Of a stretch of DNA of 64,000 nucleotides, positions 50,605-62,918 are shown piece by piece. The DNA is taken from positions 1-64,000 of the forward strand of contig JASANC010000572.1 of assembly GCA_030248135.1 (NCBI GenBank), written 5' to 3'. Both the position numbers and the translations under genes were made by a program. The notes under the pieces are model-generated. The model worked only from the letters and a program-made list of their open reading frames with translations, searched no databases and was not told the DNA's origin. Source of the DNA: Theristus sp. LFF4_11. Taxonomy: Eukaryota; Nematoda; Chromadorea; Monhysterida; Xyalidae. Position 1 is the first letter of the stretch, and each line of letters begins with the position of its first letter.

Positions 50605-53420
50605 CGGGGGCAGTACCGTGGGCGGGGGGGGGGGGGGTACACACACCCCCCAGAGCACCAGAGTAGGGTTGTTAAAAAAAACAAAAATCGTCATTTTTGT
50701 TTTTTTTTAATTTTTTTTTAAATTTCAAAAATCAAAGTTGTGCTAAATCAATCAGGGAGTCCGAAGAACCACATATGATATGCAAGCGCCTCCCGAATGA
50801 CTCCCGTATGGCGGAACTTTGCAGATTTTGTTTTGGTGACCTCAATTACCCCTTTTCCAAACCGTCACCATGCCTCTTCTTGTGTTTTGACCTCCAAAAC
50901 GTCACTAATTGTCCCCAGCTAAACTAATGCTAAAGTGAAGACAAACATACCGCCTTGAAATTCGATCAATTCTTCTGATGGTGTCGCGACAACACGACAC
51001 GAAGCAGCAAGCAACCAGACAACGTAGCGCTTGCAAACGGAGCAGCGAGCACAATCGGACGCTCTGCGAGGCGAATCGTCACCTTATCTGCATCGGAAAT
51101 GGTAGGCCAAGCTTTGGGACGCTCAAAAACTTCATCGCAGATGTTGTCGTAGCCTAAAATCAGTCGGTAAAACGGCCCAAAATCGACTGCTAAACAGTAC
51201 CGTGGGCCCAAAACAATTTTCGAAGGGGGGGGGGTATGGTGCCGTGGACAGTACCGTGGGCCCAAACAAATTTTCGAAGGGGGGGGTATGGTGCCGTGGG
51301 GGGGGGGGGGGTGCCGACCAAAAAGTGAGGGGGGGTCTAACCTGTGGTAACGTGGGACTAGGGTTAGGGGAAAAAAAATCCGAATTTTTTTTTTAATTAA
51401 AAAAAAAATTTAAAAAAAAATTTTTTTTTTACAAGTTAGGTTCGTTCGAAGCGTCTCGTCGAGCTGAGTTCATCTAGACTATTTTCAGAACGATCCGGGA
51501 AACTATAAGAGCGAAAATCGTGTTTTATTGAAATTATGTCCATTTCATAGAGGGAAAGTTGCATTTTCAACAGTAAAACAGGGCAATTTTTCACGTGTAC
51601 TTGAATATTGAACCGTTCTTAGTGGTTCCTCTTTAGAAAATTACCAAAATTTGACTGTGTTCAAAAATTCCTGTTTGCTGTAGCTAAGTCGGCAACCCCT
51701 GTCGACCCGGTCGCCCCCCCCCCCCCCAAGACACTTACTTTCAGGTTCAACCAGCTATGCTATCTGCCACATGGCGAGAGCCCACTCTTCAAATCATCGT
51801 ATCGAAAACACGTACCATGATTTCGCGATCACGTTGCGGGCAACTGACAGACGCAAGTTTAACACGTTAGTTTAGCTCAGCACGCAAGTTTTAACATGTG
51901 GCCATGTTATCGGGTGTCTGAAAAACGGTCGTGTGATGTGGTATTAACCAACATCTCCGCTCAAATTGTTTAACAATATATCGCACAACTCCATTGTAGA
52001 CCTATAACATACGCCAATCAACAAGATATCATGTTCATCTCATGGCCTACCGACTGAAAAACATGTTCTAAGTTGCAAGAAAACGATTTCTGAAACGATA
52101 TTTCAATTCAGTTAAGTCATTTCAACGCTAAAAATTGACTCTAGAAGTCATCCAAATCGAAAAACATGGAGTACGTCGGTCAAAATGACCAAATAATGAC
52201 ATTTACCTGAGCACACAAAGAAGTTGGGAAGAAAATTTGGTTTGAACTTTCAAAAAATTATGCCATAAATCGAATTTTCAGAGCAAAGTAGAAGAAAAAA
52301 TTTTCAAATTTTTTTTTTAAGTTTGAAAAAAAAATCCAAATTTTTTTTTTAAAAAAACGAAGAAAAAAAATTTTTTTTCAAAGCCCCTAACCCTACGTGG
52401 GACCCCCCCCAGGGGGTCCCATGGGGGGGGTGCATTTTTTCAAAATTTTCTGTGGGGGGGTCCACCCCCCCCCACCCCCCATGAAATTTTTTCGCTTAAA
52501 TTTTAAAGGAAAAACGCTAAATTTAGCTGCAAAATCTTTGAAATTACAATGAAGATGGTCAAGTTATCATATATTCAGCTTATATTATAGACTTTATAGA
52601 CAAAAAATCATGATTTTCGAAAAAAAATTTAGGGTGTGCAGAAAATTTTGGGGGGGGGTCTCCGCCAGACAAAATTTCATGGGGGGTGTGGGGCAGTACC
52701 GTGGGCGGGGGGGGGGGTGGGGGGGGTTAACCCCCCCACAGCCCCCGAGACCGGCGGGTGGGGGGGGTGGGGGGGGCACCGTGCCCCCCCCCCCAACACC
52801 CGGGCCCCCCCCCCCGGCCCCCCCCCCCCCCTCGAAAATTTGGCCGACACCCCCCCCCCCCCCCCCCCCATGAAATTTTGTCTGGCGGACACCCCCCCCC
52901 CCGAATTATCTGCACCCCCTCAATTTTTTTTCGAAAATCATGATTTTTTGTCTATAAAGTCCATAATATAAGCTGAATATATGATAACTTGACCATCTTC
53001 ATTGTTATTTCAAAGATTTTGCAGCAAAATTTAGCGTTTTTCCTTTCAAATTTGAGCGAAAAAATTTCCTGGGGGGGTGGGGGGGGTGGACCCCCCCACA
53101 GAAAATTTTGAAAAAATGCACCCCCCCCATGGGACCCCCCTGGGGGGGTCCCACGTTCCCATCGGTTGGACCCCCCCCCTCACTTTTTGGTCGGCACCCC
53201 CCCCACGGTACCATACCCCCCCCTCGAAAATTTTTTTGGGCCCACGGTACTGGTGTGGGGGGTGTCGGCCAAATTTTCGAGGGGGGGGGTCCAAAGGGGG
53301 GGGGGCCCGGTTTTAGGGGGGGGGTGGCACGGCCCCCCCCCCCACCCCCCACCCGACGGTCTCGGGTGATGTGGGGGGGGGGTACCCCCCCCACCCCCCC
53401 CCCCGCCCACGGTACTGCCC
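50605..53420. mobile_element. Nest of G/C-homopolymer inverted-repeat elements with CAGTACCGTGGGC ends
   Basis: The terminal motif CAGTACCGTGGG occurs at about 50609, 51198, 51249 and 52694, and inverted (CCCACGGTACTG) at about 53239 and 53406. Between them, 52381-52640 and 52918-53165 are long inverted arms sharing gatggtcaagttatcatata and caaaaaatcatgattttcga. The interiors are long G and C runs. There is no coding capacity; Pro/Gly-rich frames are by-products. Probably several MITEs inserted into one another. Confidence 0.65.
51351..52155. repeat. Segmental duplication, copy 1 (without MITE)
   Basis: Matches 54002-54985 over about 700 bp (e.g. gttaggttcgttcgaagcgt, tcgtatcgaaaacacgtacc). 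Carries at about 51683-51760 some 80 bp that the other copy lacks, and lacks the MITE of the other copy. Confidence 0.8.
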
Positions 53421-53809
53421 GTAATGCATCATTATTAAAACAGCTGCATCTGCAGTTCCGGTGCTCCTCCTCCATAACACAAGAAAGAAAAAAATGCAAA
53501 AACTAAATTGATCATTTTCACCTTATCAAAAAGGCTTGGCTTAGGATTAGGATTAGGTTTAGGATTAGGAACCTACAACGACTCATTACAAGCAACCTCA
53601 GATCAAAAATCAAAAAAATCACTTTTAAGAATGTATACAAAACAAATCCTGCTGCTAAAGGTTTTACGAGGTATAATCAAAGAAAATTTTTGTTGAACTT
53701 TCGAAAAATTGTGCCAAAATTGAGGTTTTCAGAGCATATTAGAGGAAAATTTTTCGATTTTTTTTTAAATCGGCATTTTTGTTTTTTTTAATCACTTTTA
53801 AAAAAAATA

Positions 53810-53840
<31 letters not shown>

Positions 53841-54001
53841 ATAAAAAAATAAAAATAAACCCTATACCAGAGACCGTCGGGTGGGGGGGCACCGTGCCAC
53901 TGCCACCCCCCCCCCTTCCCCTAAAACCGGGCACCCCCCCCCCATCGGACCCCCCTCGAAAATTTGGCCGACCTAGTACCGAAGACGAGGGGGGTGGGGG
54001 G

Positions 54002-54985
54002 GTACATCTAGGGTTAAGGGAAAAAATCCGGATTTTTTTTAATTAAAAAAAATTTAAAAAAAAATTTTTTTTACAAGTTAGGTTCGTTCGAAGCGTCTCT
54101 TCGAGCTGAGTTCAGCTAGACTATTTTCAGAACGATCTGAAAAACTATAAGAGCGAAAATCGTGTTTTATTGAAATTATGCCCATTTCATAGAGGGAAAG
54201 TTGCATTTTCAACAGTAAAACAGGACAATTTTTGACGTGTACTTGAATATTGAACCGTTCTTAGTTGTTCCTCTTTAGAAAATTACCAAAATTTGACTGT
54301 GTTCAAAAATTCCTGTTTGCTATGCTATCTGCCACATGGCGACAGCCCACTCTTCAAATCATCGTATCGAAAACACGTACCATGATTTCGCTATCACGTT
54401 GCGGGCAACTGACAGACTGACAGACAAGTTTAACACGTTAGTTTAGCTCAGCACGCAAGTTTTAACATGTGGCCATGTTATCGGGTATCTGAAAAACGGT
54501 CGTGTGATGTGGTATTGACCAACATCTCCGCTCCAATTGTTAAAACAACATATCGCACAACTCCATTGTAGACCTATAACATACGGTATGGCCGATTAAA
54601 CATGACAGCTTTTTTCAGGGTTCAAGGAGCGCGCGAATTTTGAATGAAAGAAAAAAAGATCTTCAGAAACCAAACTGCATGCCTAATTTGACCAATTTTT
54701 GAAAACCAATGGATTATCCGTGCTATTCTGTGCATTCTTTCTCCCTTGCACACGTGATTGGGAATTATGTTGGCATTTTTGAAAAAGACAACTCCTAGTC
54801 TGCGACTGATCCCGCCTTGATGGACTGCCTAATTTATTCGGCCGTACTGTACGCCAATCAACAAGACATCATGTTCATCTCATGGCCTACCGACTGAAAA
54901 ACATGTTCTAAGTTGCAAGAAAAAATTTCTGATATTTCAATTCAGTTAAGTCATTTCAACGCTAAAAATTGACTCTTGTGCCAAA
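54002..54985. repeat. Segmental duplication, copy 2 (with MITE insertion)
   Basis: Same order of shared blocks as 51351-52155, interrupted by the family B MITE at 54584-54849. Confidence 0.8.
54584..54849 (+). mobile_element. MITE family B, copy 3 with identified empty site
   Basis: 266 bp, left end CGGTATGGCCGATTAAA, right end (inverted) CAGTACGGCCGAATAAA, flanked by TA. The paralogous sequence at 52001-52020 reads cataacatacgccaatc with a single TA, which is the unoccupied target. Confidence 0.9.
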
Positions 54986-55019
54986 TATCTAAATGGGATA
55001 AATTTTGACGACCATTACC

Positions 55020-55321
55020 CCACCCGTCTCACCTCACTTCAACTTCCGCCATTATTGATCAGACGTACATTTTGTGATCTCATAATGGTGTACAAAATTT
55101 TGAACCTCTTGTGTTTCACTCAAAAAGATTCAAAATTTTTCAATCTTCATCTAAACGATCTTGGAATCAGGGGCCATTCCATGAAACTTGCCACTTCAAG
55201 AATTCATTCGTCTCAGAGAGCGAGTTACTGGGCCGTGAGGTCAATTAACATTTGGAACCAACTAGAAAATGACACTGTGACCGCGCCCTCTGTCAAAGTG
55301 TTTGGTCCTCCGCACTGTTGA
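55020..55321 (+). pseudogene. LINE (non-LTR retrotransposon) reverse transcriptase 3' fragment
   Basis: Encodes LPPLLIRR, DLIMVYKILN, RGHSMKLATSR and WAVRSINIWNQLENDTV then APSVKVF. This is the typical C-terminal end of CR1/Jockey-like reverse transcriptase ORF2 (RR..DLI..YKIL...RGHS.KL...R....WN.L...V.APSV..F). Only the last 90 or so codons remain, with no upstream RT domain, so it is a dead remnant. Confidence 0.75.
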
Positions 55322-55876
55322 AATGTCAAAAATTCGTAATCATCTTTGCCATAAATACAGCTCCGTTCTCGGCTAACTAAAAGCCACTTGCGTTCATTAG
55401 CTCCATATGTCTCTTCGGATGGATATCGCCAGTGCTGCCACATCAAGGTTCGTTGGTTTCGTTTTTAATCGATGTTCAACCGTTATTGCTAATAGATGTC
55501 TTTATCTGCTCAGAGAAATTACTGTTTACTTTGACACAGTCATACAGAATGGTTTATTCGCTTGGAAATATGGAACATGGAATATATGGAAAATGGTTTG
55601 GCGATTTTGGAGATGTTGGCACGACGATTTTGTTCTTATTTCGTGTTTTGTTTGTTTGTTAGGTTTGAGACTGGAGATCTGATCTGTCTGGTTTTTGTGG
55701 TCGTAGTTTTCTGATGTTTTACTACAGTATGTTTCTTTAAACGTGTCACTTTTTTCTCAGAATGGAGAGGTTGCCACTGAAGAAATAACGGGATCGGAGT
55801 TGCCAGAAAACTTATTCAACCACAAAATTGGGTGTTTGATTTCAGCCAAACCCGGTTACCATTCGTTTTTCTTACT

Positions 55877-56926
55877 TTAATTCAAAGTTTCGCATGCTCT
55901 ACGTTCTGCAGAAAATGACAGGTATAAACGAACATCCTGTAGGTAAGAACCAGGCATCATGTGCCGTAGCGCTTTTGTTACTGAATTGTGTTGTGTCTTT
56001 CTGTACCACAGCCAATTTTGACGGACTGCCGTAATAAATTCCATTGATTGATTCCATTGATGTTTCAATAGAATCCAGATCCACGAAAAAAGAAGGGTGC
56101 GGAGTGTGAGCAGCCTCCGGTCTGTTGACAATCAACTGATTCCCCATATTTTTGAGTTCGTCAGTACTTTGACTTTTTTATGTTTAGCAGATCGACGTGT
56201 TTTGCTCCGTTTTTCCTCATCTTTGACTGTTAGTTTTAGTAAAAAAATTTGTTTTAACATTCATTCAATAATGCGACAGCTTAATTTTTGCGAATATGCA
56301 CATTTGATACAATCATCTGAAACGGTATCCATCGCCGGTATGTGTATGTCAAGTCAATGATAACATCAACTTTAAAATTACTCAACACGCACTGAAAACA
56401 AGTAGGTAAACGTTAACTCCGATTCTTGACTGTTTCCATTTCAAAACTTCAATTTGGAAAACGGACGTGGCTTGAAATGTTGTGGCGTAAAAACAATATA
56501 AAAATCCAATAAAACATGATAAAACATGAAAATGTGGCAAAACATGGCAAACATGACAACAATGAATTCAAGTCGACACGAGTGTTGTCATTGGATTGTG
56601 CAGTAATTCATGGGACCACAAAGGCTTGTCCGTGTCGTCGTTCGTAATAATGGTAGCCAACAGCTGATGCTAGAGGGCCAACCATAGAAGCGTTCGAGTG
56701 AAATGTGACGTTGAACAGCAGCTGGCACGCCTGTGAACCAGCATGATGACTGAATGCTCCACACCAGTCGTTGTAAGAACAATACTGCCCTGCAACCTTG
56801 AACTGTGTTGTCACGTGACATTGCTATTTTGTCCGTAGGAGACGGAGCAATGCTGAATGATATGTGGAAAAGCCGCACAGCTAAAAAACTGAACGCGCTG
56901 TATCGCGCCCGAACGTTGTCCGACAA
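55877..56926 (-). CDS. Possible exons of an unrecognised secreted protein
   Basis: Two minus-strand open segments have protein-like composition: 56608-56790 (GQYCSYNDWCGAFSHHAGSQ, then ASAVGYHYYERRHG) after a possible ttcaag acceptor, and 55899-56147 (INGIYYGSPSKLAVVQKD, then HDAWFLPTGCSF). Splice borders linking them were not resolved and no family was recognised. They could be exons of one Cys-containing extracellular protein or chance frames. Confidence 0.22.
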
Positions 56927-57348
56927 TGTGAATCAAAATATTTCTTACGCGAAAAAGATTCTGATTAATTTAGTATTCTCATTTCTTGCACATAAACTGT
57001 CGTCAGACTTTCAAATTGCCGCGCATCCGTGAAACATTTTACCTATGTGCACGTGCAAATGCACATAAGTAGAATCAGTAGCAAAGCTGGTGGCAACGTC
57101 TTCTCTTCTCATTGGACACATGTCCCGCACTGCTTTGTGACCAATAGTTTTTTTTTGAAGTTTTACATGTCGCTTGACGCTCACTTACCACACAAGATTA
57201 CATCTTGCGCATTGACAGTCGCGGGCGAGTTTTCGGCAAGTCCTTTCTGGTCGGTCGCTTTCAACAGGAATTGTGTTGGGACGGCTGTTGTTGCTCGCTG
57301 GAGAACTGCGGCAGGGAAGCAGAAGATGACAATTCGTTTTTGAAAATT

Positions 57349-57564
57349 TTAGGGATCTGTTCCAATGTTGCTGTCATAACATAAAGGGTGTAGGGTATAG
57401 AGGATTTCGCCTGCTAAAAGTTCGTTTTTGTAAAACTTCTTCTTAAAATTGTCCCTAATCACTGCAAAAAAACTGGCGTTTTGTTCCTGGACCGCCGAAG
57501 CGCAGGTGTCAGCCGCTGCATCATTTGATAGCCTGCCTGGCATAAAAACGCCCCACTTCATCAT
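57349..57564 (-). pseudogene. Possible C-type lectin exon duplicate
   Basis: Encodes AADTCASAVQEQNASFFAVI, which resembles SDKCASAVYAGALAFT in the lectin gene just upstream on the same strand. No neighbouring lectin exons were found, so it may be a relic of a tandem duplicate. Confidence 0.25.
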
Positions 57565-57774
57565 TCATGCTGGCGCACAGCAATATGCTTCAACGCGCTT
57601 TAGCGCACGCACATGAATGTCCGCGTGCTCTGAAACTTGAGCGCGCTGACGCACGCTGAAGCTGCGCTGTTTTTTGCTTCATGAATGTGTAGCGAAGTGA
57701 CGTGAAGCGAACGCGGGCTCCACGAAAAGCCGCATTTTTTGTAGTTACAGCAAATGTTGCAAATCATTGTTTTC

Positions 57775-59966
57775 TTAGTTGACGGACAATTTACCGACTG
57801 TATGTTGACACAGGTAACCGAAGCGGTTTGCGGGGCAAGCGCCACAGCGGCCGTTAACGCAGCTTAGACCACCGGAACAGACCGCAGTGCACGTGCGAAA
57901 CGGTGGATCGGGCACACACCAACTGGCGCAACCGACTTCGTTAAAGTGATCTGCATTAATAATTCGTTATCGCTGATAATCAGATCAACACATTTGCACA
58001 AATGTGCAAAGTGGATATAAAAAGATAAATTGGTATCGCTGAAAAGCTCCTCATTTAGACACTAAACTCAATAGACACGCTATATAATAATGTGTGTGAC
58101 GAATTTGGTAATTTTAGACTGCCGCGACAAAGCGTTAGCAAAACTGATCCTAGCTATCCATATGTGTGGAAACTCATTGAAGATCGCAGAAATAGAAGAA
58201 GGCTAATACCTTTGTATTCGCAGATGAACGATACGGGTCCGTAAGTGCAGGGGATGTCATTTAAGAGGCCACTGGTGTCCACGTTCGCGCAATCCTCAAC
58301 GCCGTTAAAGTCGTTTGGTTCACCTACGGCCGTCAACCACATATTCACGTTAACGTCCTGAATCACTGTTCCGTCCGGCGCCAGCCATTTCCAGTTGCCC
58401 GATGGTTCGTCCAATTTGCTCGTTTGCTTGGCGCCCACCCACGGAACATGCGTGTACTAAATTGGTTACAATTTCGGCAAAATGCCCGAAAAGCATACAC
58501 AAAAAGGCCAAATATTATCTCAGATTTTCAAGATCACACCTGTATGTACATTCAATGCAGAGTCCGCGTTTAGACGCTGCCTGCAGCCTTCTCCTCCTAC
58601 GGTATTATTCTGGGGATGATAGTAGTATTGTGGATTTATTCAAACGTGTCCGGACTAACGTGACGTCATTTAATTTAAAAACGCCCGTTTGTCAAAGTAC
58701 AGGCACTAAAATTTCAGTTTGGTGTGACTGATTCGACATTCACCATTTGCTTACGGGAAGAAATCGGACAAACGGATAGTCTGGTTTGCTGTGAACGACA
58801 AGCGCATGTTTTGTGGCACATGACGTCATTTCAGTGGGACACGTTTAAAAAATAGGCCATTACTATTGAGTACAATTGTATGCTCTTGAAAGATCTCTGT
58901 GTCATATTTTTCTATCTGCCGTAATTTGAACTAATATTTGCACGGTGTTAGTCCACCTTGGTGCAGCAAAAAGATTTTTTCATTTCATTACCAATGATGA
59001 AAGTTGTGAAACTTTAATATTTTTGCAATGAGCTTTCTGAAATAATATTGTGGGAGTTCGCTGCCGCGCCTTCCCATGATTCACGAAATACGCAGTATGC
59101 GGTACTGTACAAGTACACTTCAAAAATGCGTTCACAAAAAATCATCAGCGCTAGCAACGGTGGCGGTGCCAATATGTGCCAGAACCTCCTGAGCAGAAGC
59201 ATCAGGCACATTGCCACACATAACATAAAGTGTTCGAATTTGAGCACCGTCCAGCTCAGTAGAGCATGCCATTCAGTAGAGCGGTAGAGCAACAAAGTAT
59301 AAAGAAGAACAAAAGAGCGGAGCCAAAGCGCGCGTGTATAAAGACTACCTTCCCACGTCATACTACTGCTGCCAACTGCCAAGACAACATTTACTCATTC
59401 TTGTGAAGCACTTACCGTTGGATTGACACCAATTGCGTTGCTTGTTTCCATATCGTTAATCATAGCGAGACGACCATCTAAAACAAAAACATGCAAACAA
59501 AGTTAAGTTTGAAGCAAAAAAAAATCATGCCCCTTTCGTGCCCGTGTTATGTGCAAAAACGACTCTGGATAAAAACATCGCCACTGTAAAAAAAAAATTT
59601 GCGAGCTGGCGTTTTACTTGGAACTGGAGCGTCTACCATGAAGGCAGAGACTGAGCCGCAAGAGCACTCACTGAAGTGAACCTGAGTTGAGGTCAGCGGA
59701 CGGACGGTAGTCATTTTTGGGCAGAATGACGGTTGTAGCTGTTATTGTTTTCCATTTTTTGTGAAAAAATTACAAAGCAAAGATTAATCAATGTGATGGA
59801 CTTGTGAAGGCGAGAGCTCCTGCGTACACTGCGCTTGCGCATTTATCACTGGCGACTTGAAACTGGTCGGTCGTTTCCGTAACATGCAGGAAGCACGACC
59901 CGTTGTGGAACACAGCGTAGTTGACATCAGCTTCAGATTCTGCCGCTGTGCAGTTCGATTCAAATG
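57775..59966 (-). CDS. C-type lectin-domain protein with C-terminal Cys-rich (EGF-like) module
   Basis: Exons on the minus strand: 59802-59966, 59416-59477, 58210-58456, 57775-57950; all phases close (1, 0, 1). The 5' exon(s) with signal peptide were not found. The lectin domain reads YAVFHNGSCFLHV, DKCASAVYAGALAF, GRLAMINDMETSNAIG, WVGAKQ, GNWKWLAPDGTV, EPNDFNGVEDCAN and LLNDIPC...FICEYK. These give the usual WxW, EPN carbohydrate/Ca2+ motif, EDC and ND residues. Binding of mannose-type sugars is inferred from EPN. The last exon encodes a module with eight cysteines in about 45 residues (SWCVPDPPFRTCTAVCSGG, then SCVNGRCGACPANRFGYLC) resembling EGF-like repeats, then a TAA. A MITE A copy sits in the second intron. 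Likely secreted. Confidence 0.85.
58628..58860 (+). mobile_element. MITE family A, copy 4 in a lectin intron
   Basis: Same termini and ATGACGTCAT subterminal palindromes as the other three copies. The left flank TA is clear; the right end is ggccat followed by TA, one base different from the other copies. Confidence 0.75.
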
Positions 59967-60051
59967 CTGCAAATTTGAAAGCTTGATTCTTTTCAAAAGA
60001 CATTCGAAAGACATTTGCACAGTCACAAACACACAGGCAGAACACCAGCAT

Positions 60052-60957
60052 TGGCTCTCAGCAGTCTATTTTCTCGTTACAAAGGTGAACCATGCGTAGT
60101 ACGAACTACGAACAAGTTTAAACGGGCCCAGATCCTCAACAGTTCAACCGCTTGAGCTGTATTTTCATCAGTTATTAATACCAACAGAAAACTTAGATTT
60201 CAGCCAATTTTCAGGTCGTTTTCAAAACGTTGAACATTTCTTACCCGGGCCGTAGGCACGGGTCAACTGCTAGTAACATTCAACAAAAAAACTATTTTTC
60301 ATGAGACTGTTTCCATAAATTCATTCATGTTATTTTTGAGTTTTTGCCAGAAAAGTCGTTTTCTATTAGCAAAGAAAGTGGTTCTTGGTAACTTTTTTCA
60401 GTGCCAATGTCTCTGAAAATCGCGTTTTTTAAGAATTCTGCATTTTATGAAGTGGCAAACGTACTTGCTGCTGAGGCAGTGCGCATCCATGCAAACGTCG
60501 TGCAAGAGAGAACGAAAATTGTCGTGATCGGCGGAACCATGCTTTCAGTGTAATTTTCAGTAGTTTTATCATGCACCAAATAACTCACAACGGCAAACCT
60601 TTCAAAACCCAAAAACAATACATGTACCGTATGCCGTATACCTACACATACTCGCCTGAAATTTACAGCTTTTCGTCCTCAATTTGTGTTTGTGTTATTG
60701 TTCACCATCATATAATTGTACGTCCAGGCTTTTTGTTTTTCAAATTAATGCGACAAAATTGAATAGGTTTGGGCAATGCGGCATTGTCATGTGAACAGAT
60801 ACACACACACATTGACTTATTGCAACCAAGCAGCTTCCATTGGATCCAAGTGATCCCAATTCCCAGTTAGGGTAGGTATCATAATTAGATAGCGAAAAGT
60901 CATTTGTAATAAAAGTTTCGGTATTGGCAGGCTGATTGATGGTTTGTGTCAAATCTT
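60052..60957. other. Intergenic stretch upstream of the lectin exons, nothing recognised
   Basis: The missing first exon(s) of the lectin gene are expected here, but I could not identify a signal-peptide exon with splice borders. Confidence 0.35.
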
Positions 60958-61411
60958 TGTACCGTATTACCCCCATTAAACCCCCCCCCACCATTAATTC
61001 CCCCCACCAATAAACCTACCAAGTTGCCGAATAATCCCCCCCAAATAATCCCCCATGGGGGTCAATTGGAAACCTGTTTGAAACACATACCCTGCAAATT
61101 CAGTGGCTGAATGCAGTGACATTGGTGAAATTGTGCTACCAAAGGCCCCAAAGGGATGAGTTAATGGTAATTTCATTACAAAAGGCTGTTACAAAAGGAA
61201 ATTTCTGTGATAGAAGTTTCCGCGACTTTCTTGCCTGCCATGCAATGTATTTTTGCCATTTTTCAACAAACCCCCACCACTAGAATTTGTTTGTAAATAA
61301 TCCCCCCTCCCAACCAATAACCCCCCTCCACCAATAACCCCCCACCCCTAAAAGTCGCTGACGTATTAATCCCCCATGGGGGTTTATTGGAGGTAATACG
61401 GTATGTTAACT
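60958..61411. mobile_element. MITE-like element with C-rich interior (family D)
   Basis: Left end CCGTATTACCCCCATTAAAC and right end, inverted, CCGTATTACCTCCAATAAAC, both flanked by TA (60958-60959 region and 61402-61403). The interior holds repeated aataaccccccc-type strings and two copies of tcccccatgggggt. About 445 bp, no coding capacity. Confidence 0.7.
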
Positions 61412-62024
61412 AGCTAATGCAAGTTCGTTTGCAAAAATATCACCAGACAGCAACCACTTACAACGCATTACCTAACATGTCGATTATCATTATTGGTGGT
61501 CGTGTATTGCACGGCAACCACGGCTGTATTGGTGAAGTTTAGTTTTAACGTTTGCAAGTAATGCATATTTTTGTTCATGGCATAAATTTGGCGTCATTTT
61601 CGTCATCCCTTTTGAGATTTGCAAGAAAAAATAATGGGCTCTATCGCACACACCGTAATTTCGCAAGAAAAAGATGCATGAGTCGATTACTTCCCCAAAA
61701 ACCGCGCAAGAAAATCTGCAGAAGCCGCTAATTTCTGCCAAATTTTTGTTTTTTTTTCACAAAACTTCAAAATTGAATGCGTTCTAAACATTGAAAAATG
61801 ACGTCGTATGTTGTGCCATGAACGCGACGATGCGTAGTTTACATTGAACACGAACTGTCGAACATAAAAATTACTCAAAAACGCACAGTGAAATACAAAA
61901 AATGCAACAAAAGAAATTTCTGAACAAGTTTGCTTCCAAAAATGTTTTGCGCGAAAAAGAAGACGAAGAAAGAGAAGAAACTGAATAACGAAAAGGCATC
62001 CACTGCCCGGCGTGCGTTCGATTG

Positions 62025-62905
62025 CGGCCCATTAGATAGCGGCCGAAGCATTGCGGCCGAAGCATTGCGGCCTGAAGGATTGCGGCCTGAAGGATTGCGG
62101 CCTAGGACGATTGCGGCCTGAAGGATGGCGGCCTGGACGATTGCGGCCTGAAGTATTGCGGCCTGGGACGATTGCGGCCTGGGACGATTGCAGCCCGGGA
62201 CGATTGCAGCCCGGGACGATTGCGGCCTGGGACGATTGCGGCCCACGAAATTTTAAAGCGGTGTCATTGTCTTTGTCGCACGCAACTGGTTATGTTATTC
62301 TCGCACACGAATTTTCAATTCTTTTTTTTAAAGTTGTTTTTTGTTTATTGATTAGTAATTATGTTTTTCTTAGAACAACCTTAACCCTACCCCCAGCATT
62401 TGTTTCAAATCAAACCTCCAGAATCTGGGATTTTCAAACATAGGGATTCGGACAACAAACAACAACAATTCAATTTATTTTATTGCTAACAGCGGCGCAA
62501 ATATTGGCGCAAATATCAACGATCGATTCGACGCAAACGCAGCAGACACGACGACGACGATGGCTTAAACCATTGTTGTTCCAGAGCAGGGGTGTTGGGG
62601 GGGGCGATATAGATGGCTGGAGCAAATTTTCTAGATAGATAGAAATTGACCTGGAAAGGTGACAAAGCATAAAAACTTTGTGGGCCGCAATCGTCCCAGG
62701 CAGCAATCGTCCTGGGCCGCAATCGTCCCGGGCCGCAATCGTCCCAGGCCGCAATCGTCCCGGGCCGCTATCGTCCCAGACCGCTATCGTCCGGGCCGCT
62801 ATCGTCCAGGCCGCTATCGTTCAGGCCGCTATGCTTCGGCCGCAATCGTCCGGGCCGCAATCCTTCAGGCCGCTACGCTTCGGCCGCAATCTCTTGGGCC
62901 GCAAA
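62025..62905. mobile_element. Foldback element with 16-bp tandem-repeat arms
   Basis: Left arm 62025-62250 is built of gattgcggcctgggac-type 16-bp units, and the right arm 62680-62905 holds the inverted units gtcccaggccgcaatc. Outer ends show gcggccgaagcattgcgg and its inverse. The about 430-bp centre has no coding frame of note. The right arm ends about 14 bp from the conserved U1 promoter block. Confidence 0.8.
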
Positions 62906-62918
62906 AGTACATTTGCCC

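Noticed and set aside
52594..53506. Pro/Gly-rich frames on both strands
   Set aside because: Products of C/G runs in inverted repeats; they appear in several frames at once.
53511..53560. TTAGGA/TTAGGT run as telomere
   Set aside because: Units are irregular (TTAGGAT, TTAGGTT) and do not match TTAGGC; probably simple-sequence drift.
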